Positions 1 to 8,950 of a DNA stretch of 49,419 nucleotides are shown here, piece by piece; position 1 is the stretch's first letter; each line of letters starts with the position of its first letter. This DNA comes from an uncultured Flavobacteriales bacterium (GTDB lineage Bacteria > Bacteroidota > Bacteroidia > Flavobacteriales_D > Crocinitomicaceae): positions 1 to 49,419 of the forward strand of contig CAJQJL010000072.1 of assembly GCA_905478665.1 (NCBI GenBank). Direction: 5' to 3'. A model generated the notes under the pieces. It searched no databases. It was not told the origin of the DNA and worked only from the letters and a program-made list of their open reading frames with translations. A program made the position numbers and the translations under genes.

Positions 1-1442
1 TTAGGAAATGTTACATACCAATGGGATGCTGCAGCTGGAAATCAAACGACACAAACAGCTACAGGATTAACAGCAGGTCAATACACGTGTACAATTACTT
101 CAGACATCGGTTGTACAGGAATGGTTTAGTGGATGTCACTGAAATTCCTGGAATGATTGGAAATATTGTCAACCAAACAGATGTAACATGTAATAGTGGT
201 GACGACGGTATGATTGAGGTAAATGTTATTCAAGGCACTCCTCCATATTCATATTCTTGGGATAATTCTTCATCGAATTCCAATATTGCGAACGACTTAA
301 TGGTTGGACCGCATACAGTAACAGTTACTGACGCAAATGGATGTATAATTACAATCTCTGGCGTTCTTGGACAGCCATCTCCATTGAGTATTACCTTCAT
401 TACACCTGATACGCAAATCTGTCCAGAACACGATATTGAATTATCAGCAACTGGAACTGGAGGATCTTCTCCATATACATTTACATGGTTCGAAAACGGT
501 ACACTATTAGGTACAGGAGATATGATTACTGTTGACCCTGAAGTTACAAATACTCAATACTGTGTTGAATTGTCTGAAGCATGTGGATCTCCAACTGATC
601 AGGAATGTACATTGATTTACTTCCCAACGCCAATTGAGCCAAGTGCTGAGCCTATTGATGCTAAATTATGTGTACCAAATACGTTTGAATTCAATAACAC
701 TTCCGTTAACGGTGGTGAAATCGCAACGACGTTTTGGGAATTTGGTGACAACGTAACTCACGTTATAACTGAACAAGGAGCTGATTCGACATCACATTAT
801 TACACGGCTATTGGAAATCATGACATCACAATGACTGTAACATCAATATATGGCTGTGTGTACACAGACACTATGTTCAGTTTAATAGAGGTGTTGCCTT
901 CACCGGATGCGGATTTCAATTTCTCTTCGAATCCTGCGACAATATTTGAGACTTCAATCTTTATGCAAGATAAATCATCGTACAATACAGTTGATTGGCA
1001 GTGGTTCAGTCCTGGTTCGGAGCCTACGACTAGTTCTTCTGTAAATCCAATCTTCCTCTTCCCTGATGGAGTTGTAGCGACCTATCCAGTAACACTTGTT
1101 GTAACAACTGAACACGGTTGTGTGGACACGACAACGCTTTACTTGAATGTTGTTGACGATATTTTATTCTTCGCTCCAAACGCATTTACGCCTGACGGAG
1201 ACGAGCACAATCAATTGTGGAAACCAGAGATTCAAGGAATTGACATTTACGATTACGAAATTTTAATCTTCAACAGATGGGGTGAACTCGTTTGGGAATC
1301 ACATGACGTCTCTGTTGGATGGGATGGAACATACATGGGCAAACTTGTACAAGCTGGGGTTTATCAGTGGGTGGCAAGAGTTAAAAGCCCATACAATGAC
1401 AATAAAGAAACATTTACTGGGTCAGTATCAATACTCAAGTAA
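1..1442 (+). CDS. SprB-repeat/PKD protein with gliding-motility CHU_C domain, 5'-partial and frameshifted
   Basis: Secreted or surface protein with a T9SS type B sorting domain. Reading from base 1 gives a SprB-type repeat ([20 protein letters not shown]) that hits TAG at 127-129. One base back, the frame that continues from 129 (VDVTEIPG onward) matches the paralogue at 3671-6076 with no further break. The intact paralogue reads GIVNVNVTEIPG here, so one base is missing at about 127-128. Downstream are another SprB-like repeat, Ig/PKD-like domains and a terminal CHU_C domain starting at [16 protein letters not shown]. The gene begins left of the window; an ATG at 33 or near-start codons downstream are not believable starts. 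Either the gene is broken or the lesion is a read error. Confidence 0.85.
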   Translation, partial: RKCYIPMGCCSWKSNDTNSYRINSRSIHVYNYFRHRLYRNGLVDVTEIPGMIGNIVNQTDVTCNSGDDGMIEVNVIQGTPPYSYSWDNSSSNSNIANDLMVGPHTVTVTDANGCIITISGVLGQPSPLSITFITPDTQICPEHDIELSATGTGGSSPYTFTWFENGTLLGTGDMITVDPEVTNTQYCVELSEACGSPTDQECTLIYFPTPIEPSAEPIDAKLCVPNTFEFNNTSVNGGEIATTFWEFGDNVTHVITEQGADSTSHYYTAIGNHDITMTVTSIYGCVYTDTMFSLIEVLPSPDADFNFSSNPATIFETSIFMQDKSSYNTVDWQWFSPGSEPTTSSSVNPIFLFPDGVVATYPVTLVVTTEHGCVDTTTLYLNVVDDILFFAPNAFTPDGDEHNQLWKPEIQGIDIYDYEILIFNRWGELVWESHDVSVGWDGTYMGKLVQAGVYQWVARVKSPYNDNKETFTGSVSILK

Positions 1443-1460
1443 TTGTTAGATTATCCGTTT

Positions 1461-1486
1461 AAAAGGGAGCTTCGGCTCCCTTTTTT
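1461..1486 (+). terminator. Rho-independent terminator with cTTCGg loop
   Basis: A perfect 10-bp stem (AAAAGGGAGC / GCTCCCTTTT) is closed by a TTCG tetraloop and followed by a T run. It sits 18 bases after the stop codon of the first CHU_C gene. Confidence 0.93.
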
Positions 1487-1586
1487 ACTGATTGGGAACT
1501 TGAAAATATACTTGATAAATTCTCAAGACTTCATAGGAAGTCATTCGTGATTTTGTCGTAATTTAGAATCGCACTTAACTGAAAAA

Positions 1587-2069
1587 ATGCTACTTAGGCT
1601 CATTCATCTTTCGATTGTACTATTATCTGTAGGTCATTTGCAAGCCCAAGAGGTTATTGCGACAGATGGTAATTACGCAGCGACGATCGATGGGAGTCTC
1701 TCTTGGACGCTTGGTGAAATTGTAACTGAAACATTTTCACTTACGGATCATTTGACCCAAGGATTCCAGCAGAATTACGAAGACTTTGTAAGCGTAGATG
1801 AATTAGGACAGGAAATTATACTGTCAGTTTTCCCTAACCCATTTCAAGGAGAAATCACCTTGCAGGTATCCGATGCCTTGCCTGATTATCAGATCACGGT
1901 TCTTGACTATCAATCAAAAATACTTTTTGAACAGGAAGTTTTCTTCCCGCCAGGCGTTGAAGATATTTCAATTGATTTGTCAGACTTAAGCGAGGGTTAT
2001 TACATTCTTAGAATAGAAATCCCCGAGCAGTTTATGCAAACCATACGTTCAATTGTAAAGGTAAATTAA
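1587..2069 (+). CDS. Small secreted protein with T9SS type A sorting domain
   Basis: 160-residue exported protein. A signal peptide (about 1-21, ending LQAQ) precedes a short domain of the kind often seen in Bacteroidota (DGSLSWTLGEIVTETFS, about residues 35-52). The C-terminal third is a Por secretion tail: VFPNPFQGEITLQV, then DLSDLSEGYYILRI. The sequence supports export and outer-membrane translocation by T9SS; no enzymatic motif is visible. It is 10 bases upstream of the S74-domain gene and probably co-transcribed with it. The leader is A-rich with no Shine-Dalgarno sequence. Confidence 0.85.
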   Translation: MLLRLIHLSIVLLSVGHLQAQEVIATDGNYAATIDGSLSWTLGEIVTETFSLTDHLTQGFQQNYEDFVSVDELGQEIILSVFPNPFQGEITLQVSDALPDYQITVLDYQSKILFEQEVFFPPGVEDISIDLSDLSEGYYILRIEIPEQFMQTIRSIVKVN

Positions 2070-2079
2070 AAGATAAAAA

Positions 2080-3612
2080 ATGACAAGGTTTACACTTATT
2101 TTCATTCTTCTCTTAGCAGCATTTTTCTCGAATGCGCAGGTTCCAAATCAATTCAAATACCAATCCGTTGCACGCGATGCATTCGGCGTTTTGGACAATA
2201 CACAGGTTGGGCTCCGAGTCTCCATTCATAACCTCTCTCCAACGGGAACGGTCGTTTTTCAAGAAACACATTTTGTATGGACCAATGATTTTGGGCTCTT
2301 TTCACTAAATATCGGAGCAGGTACTCCAGTTACTGGAACAATTCAATCCGTTGATTGGTCAATTGGAGCCAAGTTTATTGAAATTGAAGCCGACCTATTA
2401 GGCGGAACAAATTACCTCGCTTATGGCACAAGTGAACTTCTGAGTGTACCCTATGCACTCTATTCCGCTTCTTCAGGATCTTCCATTCTCCCGAACGGTA
2501 CGGGAATAGGAAATACTTCATTCTGGGATGGCTCCTCTTGGGTTGTTGACAATAACAACCTATACAATGCAGGTGAATTTGTAGGGCTTGGAACGGCTTC
2601 ACCACTTCAAAAGCTAGATGTGAATGGAAATATCAACATTCCATTGGATAGCTGTTACATGATTGACAATCGCCGAATGTTTTGGATCAATGGAAATAAT
2701 ATTTTCATCGGAGAGAACGCTGGAAACTCCATTTCATTTGGAACCAGCAATACATATATGGGATATGATTCAGGTACAGCCAATTCCGTAGGTTCACAGA
2801 ATACGTTTTATGGAACTGAAACTGGTAGAGACAATAACGCAGGATCGATGGGTACTTTTATTGGAAACAGAGCTGGCCTTTCAAATACAATTGGAAACGA
2901 AAACACATTCATTGGGGCGTATGCTGGTCAATATACCACCGAAGGACAGCACAATTCTTTTTTAGGTGTTACTGCAGGAAGTTCAAATTCTAGTGGTAGT
3001 GAAAACACTTTTCTTGGAGCACATGCAGGATATTTCAATACAATTGGTAGCTACAACACACTCCTAGGTAATTTCTCAGGAGAAAACAGTGGTACTGGCA
3101 ATTACAACACTTCTGTAGGGTTTGAGGCTGACTTCGCTACTGCAAATCTTAACAATTCAATGGCACTGGGATCTGGAGCTATTGTTAGTTCTAATAATAC
3201 GGTTGTCGTTGGAAACACAGCAGTAATATCAATAGGCGGACAAGTTGGCTGGAGCACTTTATCGGATAGACGATTAAAAAATCATATTCAGGATAACCGA
3301 CTTGGATTAGATTTTATCAATCGTCTTAATACTGTGAGCTATACATATAAGGCTAAAGGGCAAAAAGGTATTCGCTATTCAGGCCTTATTGCGCAAGAAG
3401 TTGAGTCTATTATTGATGATATGGGACTTGAATTTAGTGGTGTAGTTCGACCGACTAATAAAGAGAGCTATTATTCGCTGCGTTATTCTGAATTTGTTAT
3501 ACCGTTAATCAAGGCCGTTCAAGAGCAATCTACTGAAATAAAAGAACTTACAGACCGTATTTCAGAACTCGAAGATAGTTTGAGGTTAATACTCGAGGAA
3601 CAGAAAAAATGA
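2080..3612 (+). CDS. Trimeric adhesin/tail-fibre-like protein with S74 intramolecular chaperone domain
   Basis: 510 residues. A signal peptide (1-19, ending SNA) precedes an N-terminal domain common in Bacteroidota secreted proteins (VPNQFKYQSVARDAFGVL). Residues 207-359 form nine consecutive 17-residue repeats with pattern N-T-F-I/L-G-x-x-A-G-x-x-N-x-x-G-x-x, expected to fold as a beta-roll. The C-terminus is a Peptidase_S74 domain: LSDRRLK places the Ser395/Lys400 pair where endosialidase-type chaperones self-cleave, followed by GLIAQEVE and a terminal coiled coil (about 478-507). In known families the domain trimerises the fibre and then cuts itself off. No sorting domain is visible, so how it crosses the outer membrane is unclear. 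Confidence 0.85.
   Translation: MTRFTLIFILLLAAFFSNAQVPNQFKYQSVARDAFGVLDNTQVGLRVSIHNLSPTGTVVFQETHFVWTNDFGLFSLNIGAGTPVTGTIQSVDWSIGAKFIEIEADLLGGTNYLAYGTSELLSVPYALYSASSGSSILPNGTGIGNTSFWDGSSWVVDNNNLYNAGEFVGLGTASPLQKLDVNGNINIPLDSCYMIDNRRMFWINGNNIFIGENAGNSISFGTSNTYMGYDSGTANSVGSQNTFYGTETGRDNNAGSMGTFIGNRAGLSNTIGNENTFIGAYAGQYTTEGQHNSFLGVTAGSSNSSGSENTFLGAHAGYFNTIGSYNTLLGNFSGENSGTGNYNTSVGFEADFATANLNNSMALGSGAIVSSNNTVVVGNTAVISIGGQVGWSTLSDRRLKNHIQDNRLGLDFINRLNTVSYTYKAKGQKGIRYSGLIAQEVESIIDDMGLEFSGVVRPTNKESYYSLRYSEFVIPLIKAVQEQSTEIKELTDRISELEDSLRLILEEQKK
2698..3156 (+). repeat. Nine 51-bp coding repeats (17 residues each)
   Basis: Translated residues 207-359 of the S74 protein divide exactly into nine 17-residue units beginning NIFIGENAG, NTYMGYDSG, NTFYGTETG, GTFIGNRAG, NTFIGAYAG, NSFLGVTAG, NTFLGAHAG, NTLLGNFSG and NTSVGFEAD. 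DNA identity between units is moderate, so these are old protein repeats rather than a recently expanded array. Confidence 0.85.
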
Positions 3613-3670
3613 TTTTTTATTTGGAAACAACTAAAGTTGGCTATTTACGTCTAACTATCAGACTTACTTA

Positions 3671-6076
3671 ATGATTATGAAATTTATTTTTTACCTATCA
3701 CTCATTTACATTACTTTTTTTGGATTCACAAACAATGCCTATTCATGTTCGCCTTGTGGACCTGTTGCTGTATTGAATGGTAATTACAACCTTGTGGGTA
3801 CAGACTTAATTATGGATCTCGAAGGAAGTCCAGGCTGGAGTTGTCAGTATACGATGATGCTTGAGATCGGTTGTTTAGGAGCTCCTTTCACTGGAGTTTT
3901 TACAAATTCAACAACCTCTATCGACGCAGCGGCTTTTGGAGCACCTTATAATAACATTCCATTTCCAACAATTACAATTGATGTTTCAGGATATGCACCT
4001 GGAACCTATAATGTTTGGGCTTGGATGAACACATGTGGTCCTGGTACAGCGGTGCAATTACCGTCATTTACTATTCCTGGCGCTGGAGGTATTACTCTTA
4101 CTACCAATCCTGTTCAGGATACGGTGTGTTTTGGTGACCCAATCCAGTTAAGTGCGAATGCTCAAGGTGCGGCAAATATTGCATATTCTTGGGTAGGAGC
4201 TGGGTTGAACAATTACAACATCTCTAATCCTATAGCAACCCCTCTTGTAACAACTACTTACACAGTAACAGCTACAGCAGCTTGCGCATTGGAAACTGCC
4301 GATGTAACTATTGTAGTCATCACAGGTTCGCCTGTCACGGTTACGGGTGTCGATGATATTTGTTCTTCTGGAATGGGAGAGGTCACCGCCAACCCCGACC
4401 CTGGGGGCGTGCCTCCTTACAGCTTCGACTGGCCTGCCATACCTGCAAATACACAAACCGTCACAGGGCTATACGCTGGCAATTATACCGTTAATATGAC
4501 TGATGGGAATGGATGTATTTCCACCGCCAATGCAGCTATCGGAGATACACCAGCAGCATTTCAAGGGTCGACAACTATTGTTTCATGTCCAGGAGGAAAT
4601 GACGGAACAGCTTTCGCTGAAATGATTCCAGTTATTGGAAATCTTACTTATCTATGGAACGACCCTGCAGGCCAAACAACACAAACGGCTACGGGCTTAA
4701 CTGCCGGACCATATACATGTACGATTACATCTGATATAGGTTGCGTTGGGATCGTAAATGTAAACGTTACTGAAATCCCTGGAATGATAGGGAACATTGT
4801 AAATCAAACCGATGTAACATGTAATAGTGGAAACGACGGATTCATGGAGGTTAATGTCATTCAAGGAACTGGCCCATATACATATGCATGGGACAAATCA
4901 ATATCAGTTGCAGACAGTGCAAACGACCTTATTGTTGGACAACATATTTGTACCGTTACTGATGTCAACGGTTGTACAATTGACATTATTGGTGTGTTGA
5001 ATGAGCCACCACCACTTGATATTACATTTATTACACCAAACACACAGATTTGTCCGGAACACGACATCCAATTGGAAGCTACTGGACAAGGCGGTTCATC
5101 GCAATACATTTGGACATGGTATCTTGACGGTGTTGAAATTGATACAGGTTCAGTGATCACTGTTGACCCAGATGTGACAAACACCGAATACTGTGTAGTT
5201 CTAGCTGAAGCTTGTGGTTCACCCACTGATACGGAATGTACCTTGATTTACTTTCCAACACCGATTGAGCCTAGTGCAATTCCTGATGAAGTAGAGAAAT
5301 GTGTTCCAGACAGGTTCGAGTTCTTTCACACATCAACGAACGCTGCTGAAATTGCAACGACTTTCTGGGAGTTTGATTGGAACCCAACTCACGTAGCACT
5401 TACCCTTGGTGATGATTCGACTTCGCACTATTACAATGAAGTAGGATCGCAAGATGTTATTATGACTGTTACGTCAATTTATGGATGTGTATACACAGAT
5501 ACTATGTGGAACATCATTAATGTTCTGCCTAATCCAATTGCTGACTTTGGTTTCTCTGTAAATCCAACTACAATTTTTGAGACTACGGCAATTCAAATTC
5601 AAGACAAATCATCGCATGACGTGATTGACTGGCAATATTTCAGTCCTGGTTCGCTGCCAACTTGGAGCGATTCAGAGAACCCATACTTTGACTTCCCAGA
5701 AGGGATTATAGGAGAATATCCAATTACACTTGTTGTAACAACAGAACTTGGTTGTGTCGACACAGTAACTTATTTGATGCACATTATTGATGATGTAAAT
5801 TTCTTTGCGCCAAATGCATTTACACCAGACGGTGATGAGTTCAACCAGAATTGGAAAGTTTGGGTAACTGGAATTGACATCTACGATTTTGAACTACGTA
5901 TTTTCAATAGATGGGGTGAGGTTATCTGGGAGTCACATGATCCATCAGTTGGATGGGACGGAACCTTTATGGGAAAGATTGTTGAAGCAGGAACTTACAC
6001 TTGGAAGGCCACGGTTAAGAAGCCCTACATCGATGAAAAAATACCATTTACTGGATTCGTTTCGGTCCTCAAATAG
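3671..6076 (+). CDS. SprB-repeat/PKD protein with gliding-motility-associated CHU_C domain
   Basis: 801-residue secreted protein, the intact paralogue of the gene cut by the left edge. A signal peptide (about 1-25) is followed by a Cys-rich N-terminal region, an Ig/PKD-like domain, three SprB-type repeats (about 231-285, 303-358 and 379-432; PYxYxW and VTDxNGC motifs), further PKD-like modules (TTFWEFD; TTELGCVDT) and the type B T9SS sorting domain CHU_C from residue 711 ([16 protein letters not shown] ... IFNRWGEVIWES). Such proteins are translocated by T9SS and stay at the surface, often as adhesins or in gliding; the specific ligand cannot be told. A second in-frame ATG at 3677 gives a better signal-peptide start. 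Its terminator is 10 bases downstream. Confidence 0.9.
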   Translation: MIMKFIFYLSLIYITFFGFTNNAYSCSPCGPVAVLNGNYNLVGTDLIMDLEGSPGWSCQYTMMLEIGCLGAPFTGVFTNSTTSIDAAAFGAPYNNIPFPTITIDVSGYAPGTYNVWAWMNTCGPGTAVQLPSFTIPGAGGITLTTNPVQDTVCFGDPIQLSANAQGAANIAYSWVGAGLNNYNISNPIATPLVTTTYTVTATAACALETADVTIVVITGSPVTVTGVDDICSSGMGEVTANPDPGGVPPYSFDWPAIPANTQTVTGLYAGNYTVNMTDGNGCISTANAAIGDTPAAFQGSTTIVSCPGGNDGTAFAEMIPVIGNLTYLWNDPAGQTTQTATGLTAGPYTCTITSDIGCVGIVNVNVTEIPGMIGNIVNQTDVTCNSGNDGFMEVNVIQGTGPYTYAWDKSISVADSANDLIVGQHICTVTDVNGCTIDIIGVLNEPPPLDITFITPNTQICPEHDIQLEATGQGGSSQYIWTWYLDGVEIDTGSVITVDPDVTNTEYCVVLAEACGSPTDTECTLIYFPTPIEPSAIPDEVEKCVPDRFEFFHTSTNAAEIATTFWEFDWNPTHVALTLGDDSTSHYYNEVGSQDVIMTVTSIYGCVYTDTMWNIINVLPNPIADFGFSVNPTTIFETTAIQIQDKSSHDVIDWQYFSPGSLPTWSDSENPYFDFPEGIIGEYPITLVVTTELGCVDTVTYLMHIIDDVNFFAPNAFTPDGDEFNQNWKVWVTGIDIYDFELRIFNRWGEVIWESHDPSVGWDGTFMGKIVEAGTYTWKATVKKPYIDEKIPFTGFVSVLK

Positions 6077-6086
6077 AGATTATTAG

Positions 6087-6111
6087 AAAGGGAGCTTCGG
6101 TTCTCTTTTTT
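6087..6111 (+). terminator. Rho-independent terminator, diverged copy of the one at 1461
   Basis: A 9-bp stem (AAAGGGAGC / GTTCTCTTT, two G-T pairs), TTCG loop and T run. Same left arm and loop as the terminator after the first CHU_C gene, so it was duplicated with the gene. Confidence 0.9.
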
Positions 6112-6139
6112 GTTTTTCACCCCTTTGCTTTTCTGGCAT

Positions 6140-6147
6140 TATGTTTG
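6140..6147 (+). promoter_or_regulatory. -7 promoter box TATGTTTG
   Basis: Exact match to the Bacteroidota -7 consensus TAnnTTTG, 48 bases before the DUF4197 start and after the preceding terminator. No clear -33 TTG is seen at the usual distance. Confidence 0.55.
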
Positions 6148-6195
6148 TCTAGTCTGAGAAATAGTTGTTAAGTTTACTAACAGAAAAATCACGAC

Positions 6196-6945
6196 ATGAA
6201 AAAAATACTTGTACCCCTTGGACTTGTTGCCGTAGTCACATTATCATCTGGATCTTGTGATGTATTGCAGGAAGCAGCAGATATTGTATTATCTGACGGC
6301 GGTGGATCATCAACTACTTCTGGATTAACAAATGACGAAGTTATCTCTGGTCTGAAAGAAGCCTTAAATGTTGGTATTAAAAATTCCGTTAACCTTACAT
6401 CTGTAACTGATGGATTTTTGAAAAACAATGAGATTCGTCTACCATTCCCTGCTGATGCCATAAAGGTAAAAGAAAAAGCACTTGAGTGGGGATTGGATGG
6501 TCAGGTTGACAAGTTCGAAACAACCTTAAACAGAGCAGCAGAAGAAGCATCGAAAGAGGCGTTGCCAATCTTTAAAGATGCGATAATGAACATGAGCATT
6601 CAAGATGGTTTTGCAATATTAAATGGTGGAGACGGTTCAGCCACGCGCTTTCTAAATGACAAAACAAATGCAAAACTTGTTACTGCATTTAGACCTAAAG
6701 TTGAAGCGGCAATTTCAAAAGTAAAACTGACTGAATATTGGAATCCGATAATCAATAAATATAATTCTGCGATGACCTTCACAGGTGGTCAGAAATTGAA
6801 CCCTGATTTGAATCAATACGTTACCGAATTGGCAATTAAAGGATTGTTCAAAATGGTTGAAAAAGAAGAAAATAAAATTCGAAAAGATCCTTTGGCGCGT
6901 GTTACGGACATTCTTCAGAAGGTTTTCGGAAGTCTGACGAACTAG
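6196..6945 (+). CDS. DUF4197 domain-containing lipoprotein
   Basis: 249 residues. The N-terminus MKKILVPLGLVAVVTLSSGSCD looks like a lipoprotein signal with Cys21, though the lipobox is loose. The rest matches DUF4197 as I know it: GLKEALNVGIKNSVNLTS, then FLKNNEIRLPFP, EEASKEALPIFKDAI and a helical C-terminus ending in LGKVF-like VLQKVFGS-type sequence. Function of the family is unknown. It is a single-gene unit with its own -7 box upstream and a strong terminator downstream. Confidence 0.85.
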   Translation: MKKILVPLGLVAVVTLSSGSCDVLQEAADIVLSDGGGSSTTSGLTNDEVISGLKEALNVGIKNSVNLTSVTDGFLKNNEIRLPFPADAIKVKEKALEWGLDGQVDKFETTLNRAAEEASKEALPIFKDAIMNMSIQDGFAILNGGDGSATRFLNDKTNAKLVTAFRPKVEAAISKVKLTEYWNPIINKYNSAMTFTGGQKLNPDLNQYVTELAIKGLFKMVEKEENKIRKDPLARVTDILQKVFGSLTN

Positions 6946-6963
6946 ACTTTCACAATACTATTG

Positions 6964-6996
6964 AAAGGCATCATTCTACCAAATGGTGCCTTTTTT
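6964..6996 (+). terminator. Rho-independent terminator after the DUF4197 gene
   Basis: A 12-bp stem (AAAGGCATCATT / AATGGTGCCTTT, one G-T pair), 6-base loop and T6 run, 18 bases after the stop codon. It ends 2 bases before the most upstream possible start of the next gene, which argues for a later start there. Confidence 0.92.
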
Positions 6997-7040
6997 ATGT
7001 GATGTTGAAAAAGGTTACTTTTATAAAAAAATCGAATCCT

Positions 7041-7904
7041 ATGCAGTATCCTCCTACGGAGCTTGTATTAAACAAACAAGGACAGGTATATCATTTAGCA
7101 CTTTCACCCGATCAGATTTCAACAAAGGTCATTCTTGTTGGAGACCAGGATCGTGTCAACCTCGTTGCGTCCTTTTTCGACAGTGTAGAACATTCGTCTC
7201 AACACAGAGAATTCGTTTGTAAAACGGGGATGTACAATGGTAAAAGGGTCACTGCACTGTCTACAGGTATTGGAACAGACAACATTGATATCACAATCAA
7301 TGAGCTTGACGCATTGGTCAACATCGATTTAAAAAACCGAAAGGATAAAGCGTCCTTCACTTCCTTGGATTTAATCAGAATTGGAACCTGCGGAATTCTT
7401 CATCCAGAGATTCCTGTCCATGCGTATTTACTTTCAACCCATGCTTATGGGCTAGACAACATTGCTCATTTCTACGAGATTGATGAAACGGAAGAAGAAA
7501 AAGCTATTCATGCAGCGATTAACGAACAAGTTGACCTTCCTCCACTTGTAAAACCTTACCTCATTTCAGCATCGGCTGAAATCCAAGCAAAACTTAAATC
7601 GGACAAAACATATACGGGAATCACCGTTACTAGTAGTGGTTTTTACGGTCCTCAAGGAAGACAGCTTCGACTAAAAAATAAGACAGCGGAATTGAATGAC
7701 CAACTCACCGCCTTTCATTACAATGATTTGAAAATTGTAAATTTTGAAATGGAAAGTTCAGCTTTGTTTGCGCTAGGACACTCGCTTGGTCACAATTGCG
7801 GAACAATTTGCCTGGGGATAGCAAATCGACCTACTAAACAATTTTCGGAAGGCTACAAGTCGCAGATGTTGGAGTTAATCCAATATGTACTTGATCGAAT
7901 TTAG
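7041..7904 (+). CDS. Nucleoside phosphorylase, uridine phosphorylase-like
   Basis: 288 residues from the ATG at 7041. Phosphorolysis of a nucleoside to free base and ribose-1-phosphate (salvage) is expected. Visible family features: GDQDRV near residue 36 (phosphate-binding G-x-P/Q-x-R), LSTGIGTDNIDITINEL, RIGTCG, SSGFYGPQGR, and FEMESSALFALG, which supplies the ribose-binding Met-Glu. Start choice: ATG codons at 6999 and 7002 would add 14 residues but lie against the upstream terminator and give an un-family-like leader; MQYPPTELVLNKQGQVYHL fits better. Uridine preference is an inference. It ends one base before the convergent minus-strand gene. Confidence 0.85.
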   Translation: MQYPPTELVLNKQGQVYHLALSPDQISTKVILVGDQDRVNLVASFFDSVEHSSQHREFVCKTGMYNGKRVTALSTGIGTDNIDITINELDALVNIDLKNRKDKASFTSLDLIRIGTCGILHPEIPVHAYLLSTHAYGLDNIAHFYEIDETEEEKAIHAAINEQVDLPPLVKPYLISASAEIQAKLKSDKTYTGITVTSSGFYGPQGRQLRLKNKTAELNDQLTAFHYNDLKIVNFEMESSALFALGHSLGHNCGTICLGIANRPTKQFSEGYKSQMLELIQYVLDRI

Positions 7905-7905
7905 A

Positions 7906-8391
7906 CTAGAAAGATAACGTAATTTTGGATTCATCAGCACTGTGAACAATAGTCAGCATGAAGTTCATTTTTGTATAATCTGCTGAATTTTGTGATCTAC
8001 CCTTTTCAGATTGATGACAGAAAAACAATTTTCGATAGTCTTCATTATCTACTACTTTTTCCTCCATAATATAATCTGAATAGCAACTTTCTACTTCATT
8101 CTGTAAAGCTTTCAGCACTTTATCCATCTGCTTTCTAGTTCCATATGAATAATATTCTAGGAAGAAATCCCCATCACCGAGATCACGAAATTTACTCTCA
8201 ACAAAACGTGCTGGAATAACGTCAGCATTATAAGATCCATCAAAGTTTTTCTTCTCTGATTGAATTTTGGACATTGTACCATCAGCAGAATATGTTTCTA
8301 CATCCCGAATAACGTCGCACAACCCACTAATTGATTGCCCATATACGATTGATCCACTAAAAAGAATGCCGATAAGAAGTAGTATTCGCAT
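7906..8391 (-). CDS. Secreted protein of unknown function
   Basis: 162 residues from the ATG at 8391, which starts a clean signal peptide (MRILLLIGILFSGSIVYGQ). An upstream GTG at 8448 would overlap the preceding stop codon as GTGA and add 19 residues, but would bury the signal peptide. The mature protein has two Cys (C26 region LCDVIRDV, and VESCYSDYI) and charged helices; no family recognised. It probably lies in one transcript with the peptidase-like gene immediately upstream. Confidence 0.6.
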   Translation of the reverse strand: MRILLLIGILFSGSIVYGQSISGLCDVIRDVETYSADGTMSKIQSEKKNFDGSYNADVIPARFVESKFRDLGDGDFFLEYYSYGTRKQMDKVLKALQNEVESCYSDYIMEEKVVDNEDYRKLFFCHQSEKGRSQNSADYTKMNFMLTIVHSADESKITLSF

Positions 8392-8444
8392 AATTCTATA
8401 AAAAACGATTCTGTCCAATTTACAATATATTTCGAACAATACTC

Positions 8445-8921
8445 TCACCTAGTAGGTCGATAAATCAAATATTTTCCAGACGTTATCCTGTCGAAAAATA
8501 ATTCAGACTCCCCCACTTTCTTGCCTGTTTGAGCAGTGTTTTGATGTGCTATCACAACTTCGTTTTTATTCACAACCTTCATTACAACTGCCGTATGATG
8601 CATCATTGATTCTGTATAGGTAAATTTGCCATCCTTCCATTTGAGTTTCACTTTCTCAAACTGAATGATATCGCCAGGATAGATGCACTCGCGTTTTGGA
8701 TTGATCAATCGACCGTATACTTCAAAATGATCCCATTCAGAGCTCGTTTCATCAAGCACATATTGAGCAAGGTCCCAGCATTCACCAGTTCCTACCTTTT
8801 TCTTTATCTTCTTTTTAGCAAGCTCAACGATTTCCTGATTATGTTCAGGGGTATTGCCGCATTTCTGGCCAAAAGACAATAAGGAAATGAATAGAAATCC
8901 AAGAAGTATGAATTGTTTCAT
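8445..8921 (-). CDS. Secreted NlpC/P60- or CHAP-like cysteine peptidase-fold protein
   Basis: 158 residues: signal peptide (1-18, LLSFGQ), then the layout of a papain-fold hydrolase. GTGECWDLAQ carries candidate nucleophile Cys48, PGDIIQFE is the typical strand before the His, MHHTAVV gives His109, and AHQN (126-128) could supply the third polar residue. Known relatives cleave peptidoglycan peptides or amide bonds; the substrate here is unknown. Assignment rests on motif order only. It lies 30 bases downstream of cutC on the same strand. Confidence 0.6.
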   Translation of the reverse strand: MKQFILLGFLFISLLSFGQKCGNTPEHNQEIVELAKKKIKKKVGTGECWDLAQYVLDETSSEWDHFEVYGRLINPKRECIYPGDIIQFEKVKLKWKDGKFTYTESMMHHTAVVMKVVNKNEVVIAHQNTAQTGKKVGESELFFDRITSGKYLIYRPTR

Positions 8922-8950
8922 AGTATTACAACGAGATTTTAGTTTGAAAA

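Noticed and set aside
120-135. Programmed -1 ribosomal frameshift at the two lesions
   Set aside because: Neither site has a slippery X-XXY-YYZ heptamer, and the paralogue of the first gene is intact without any shift.
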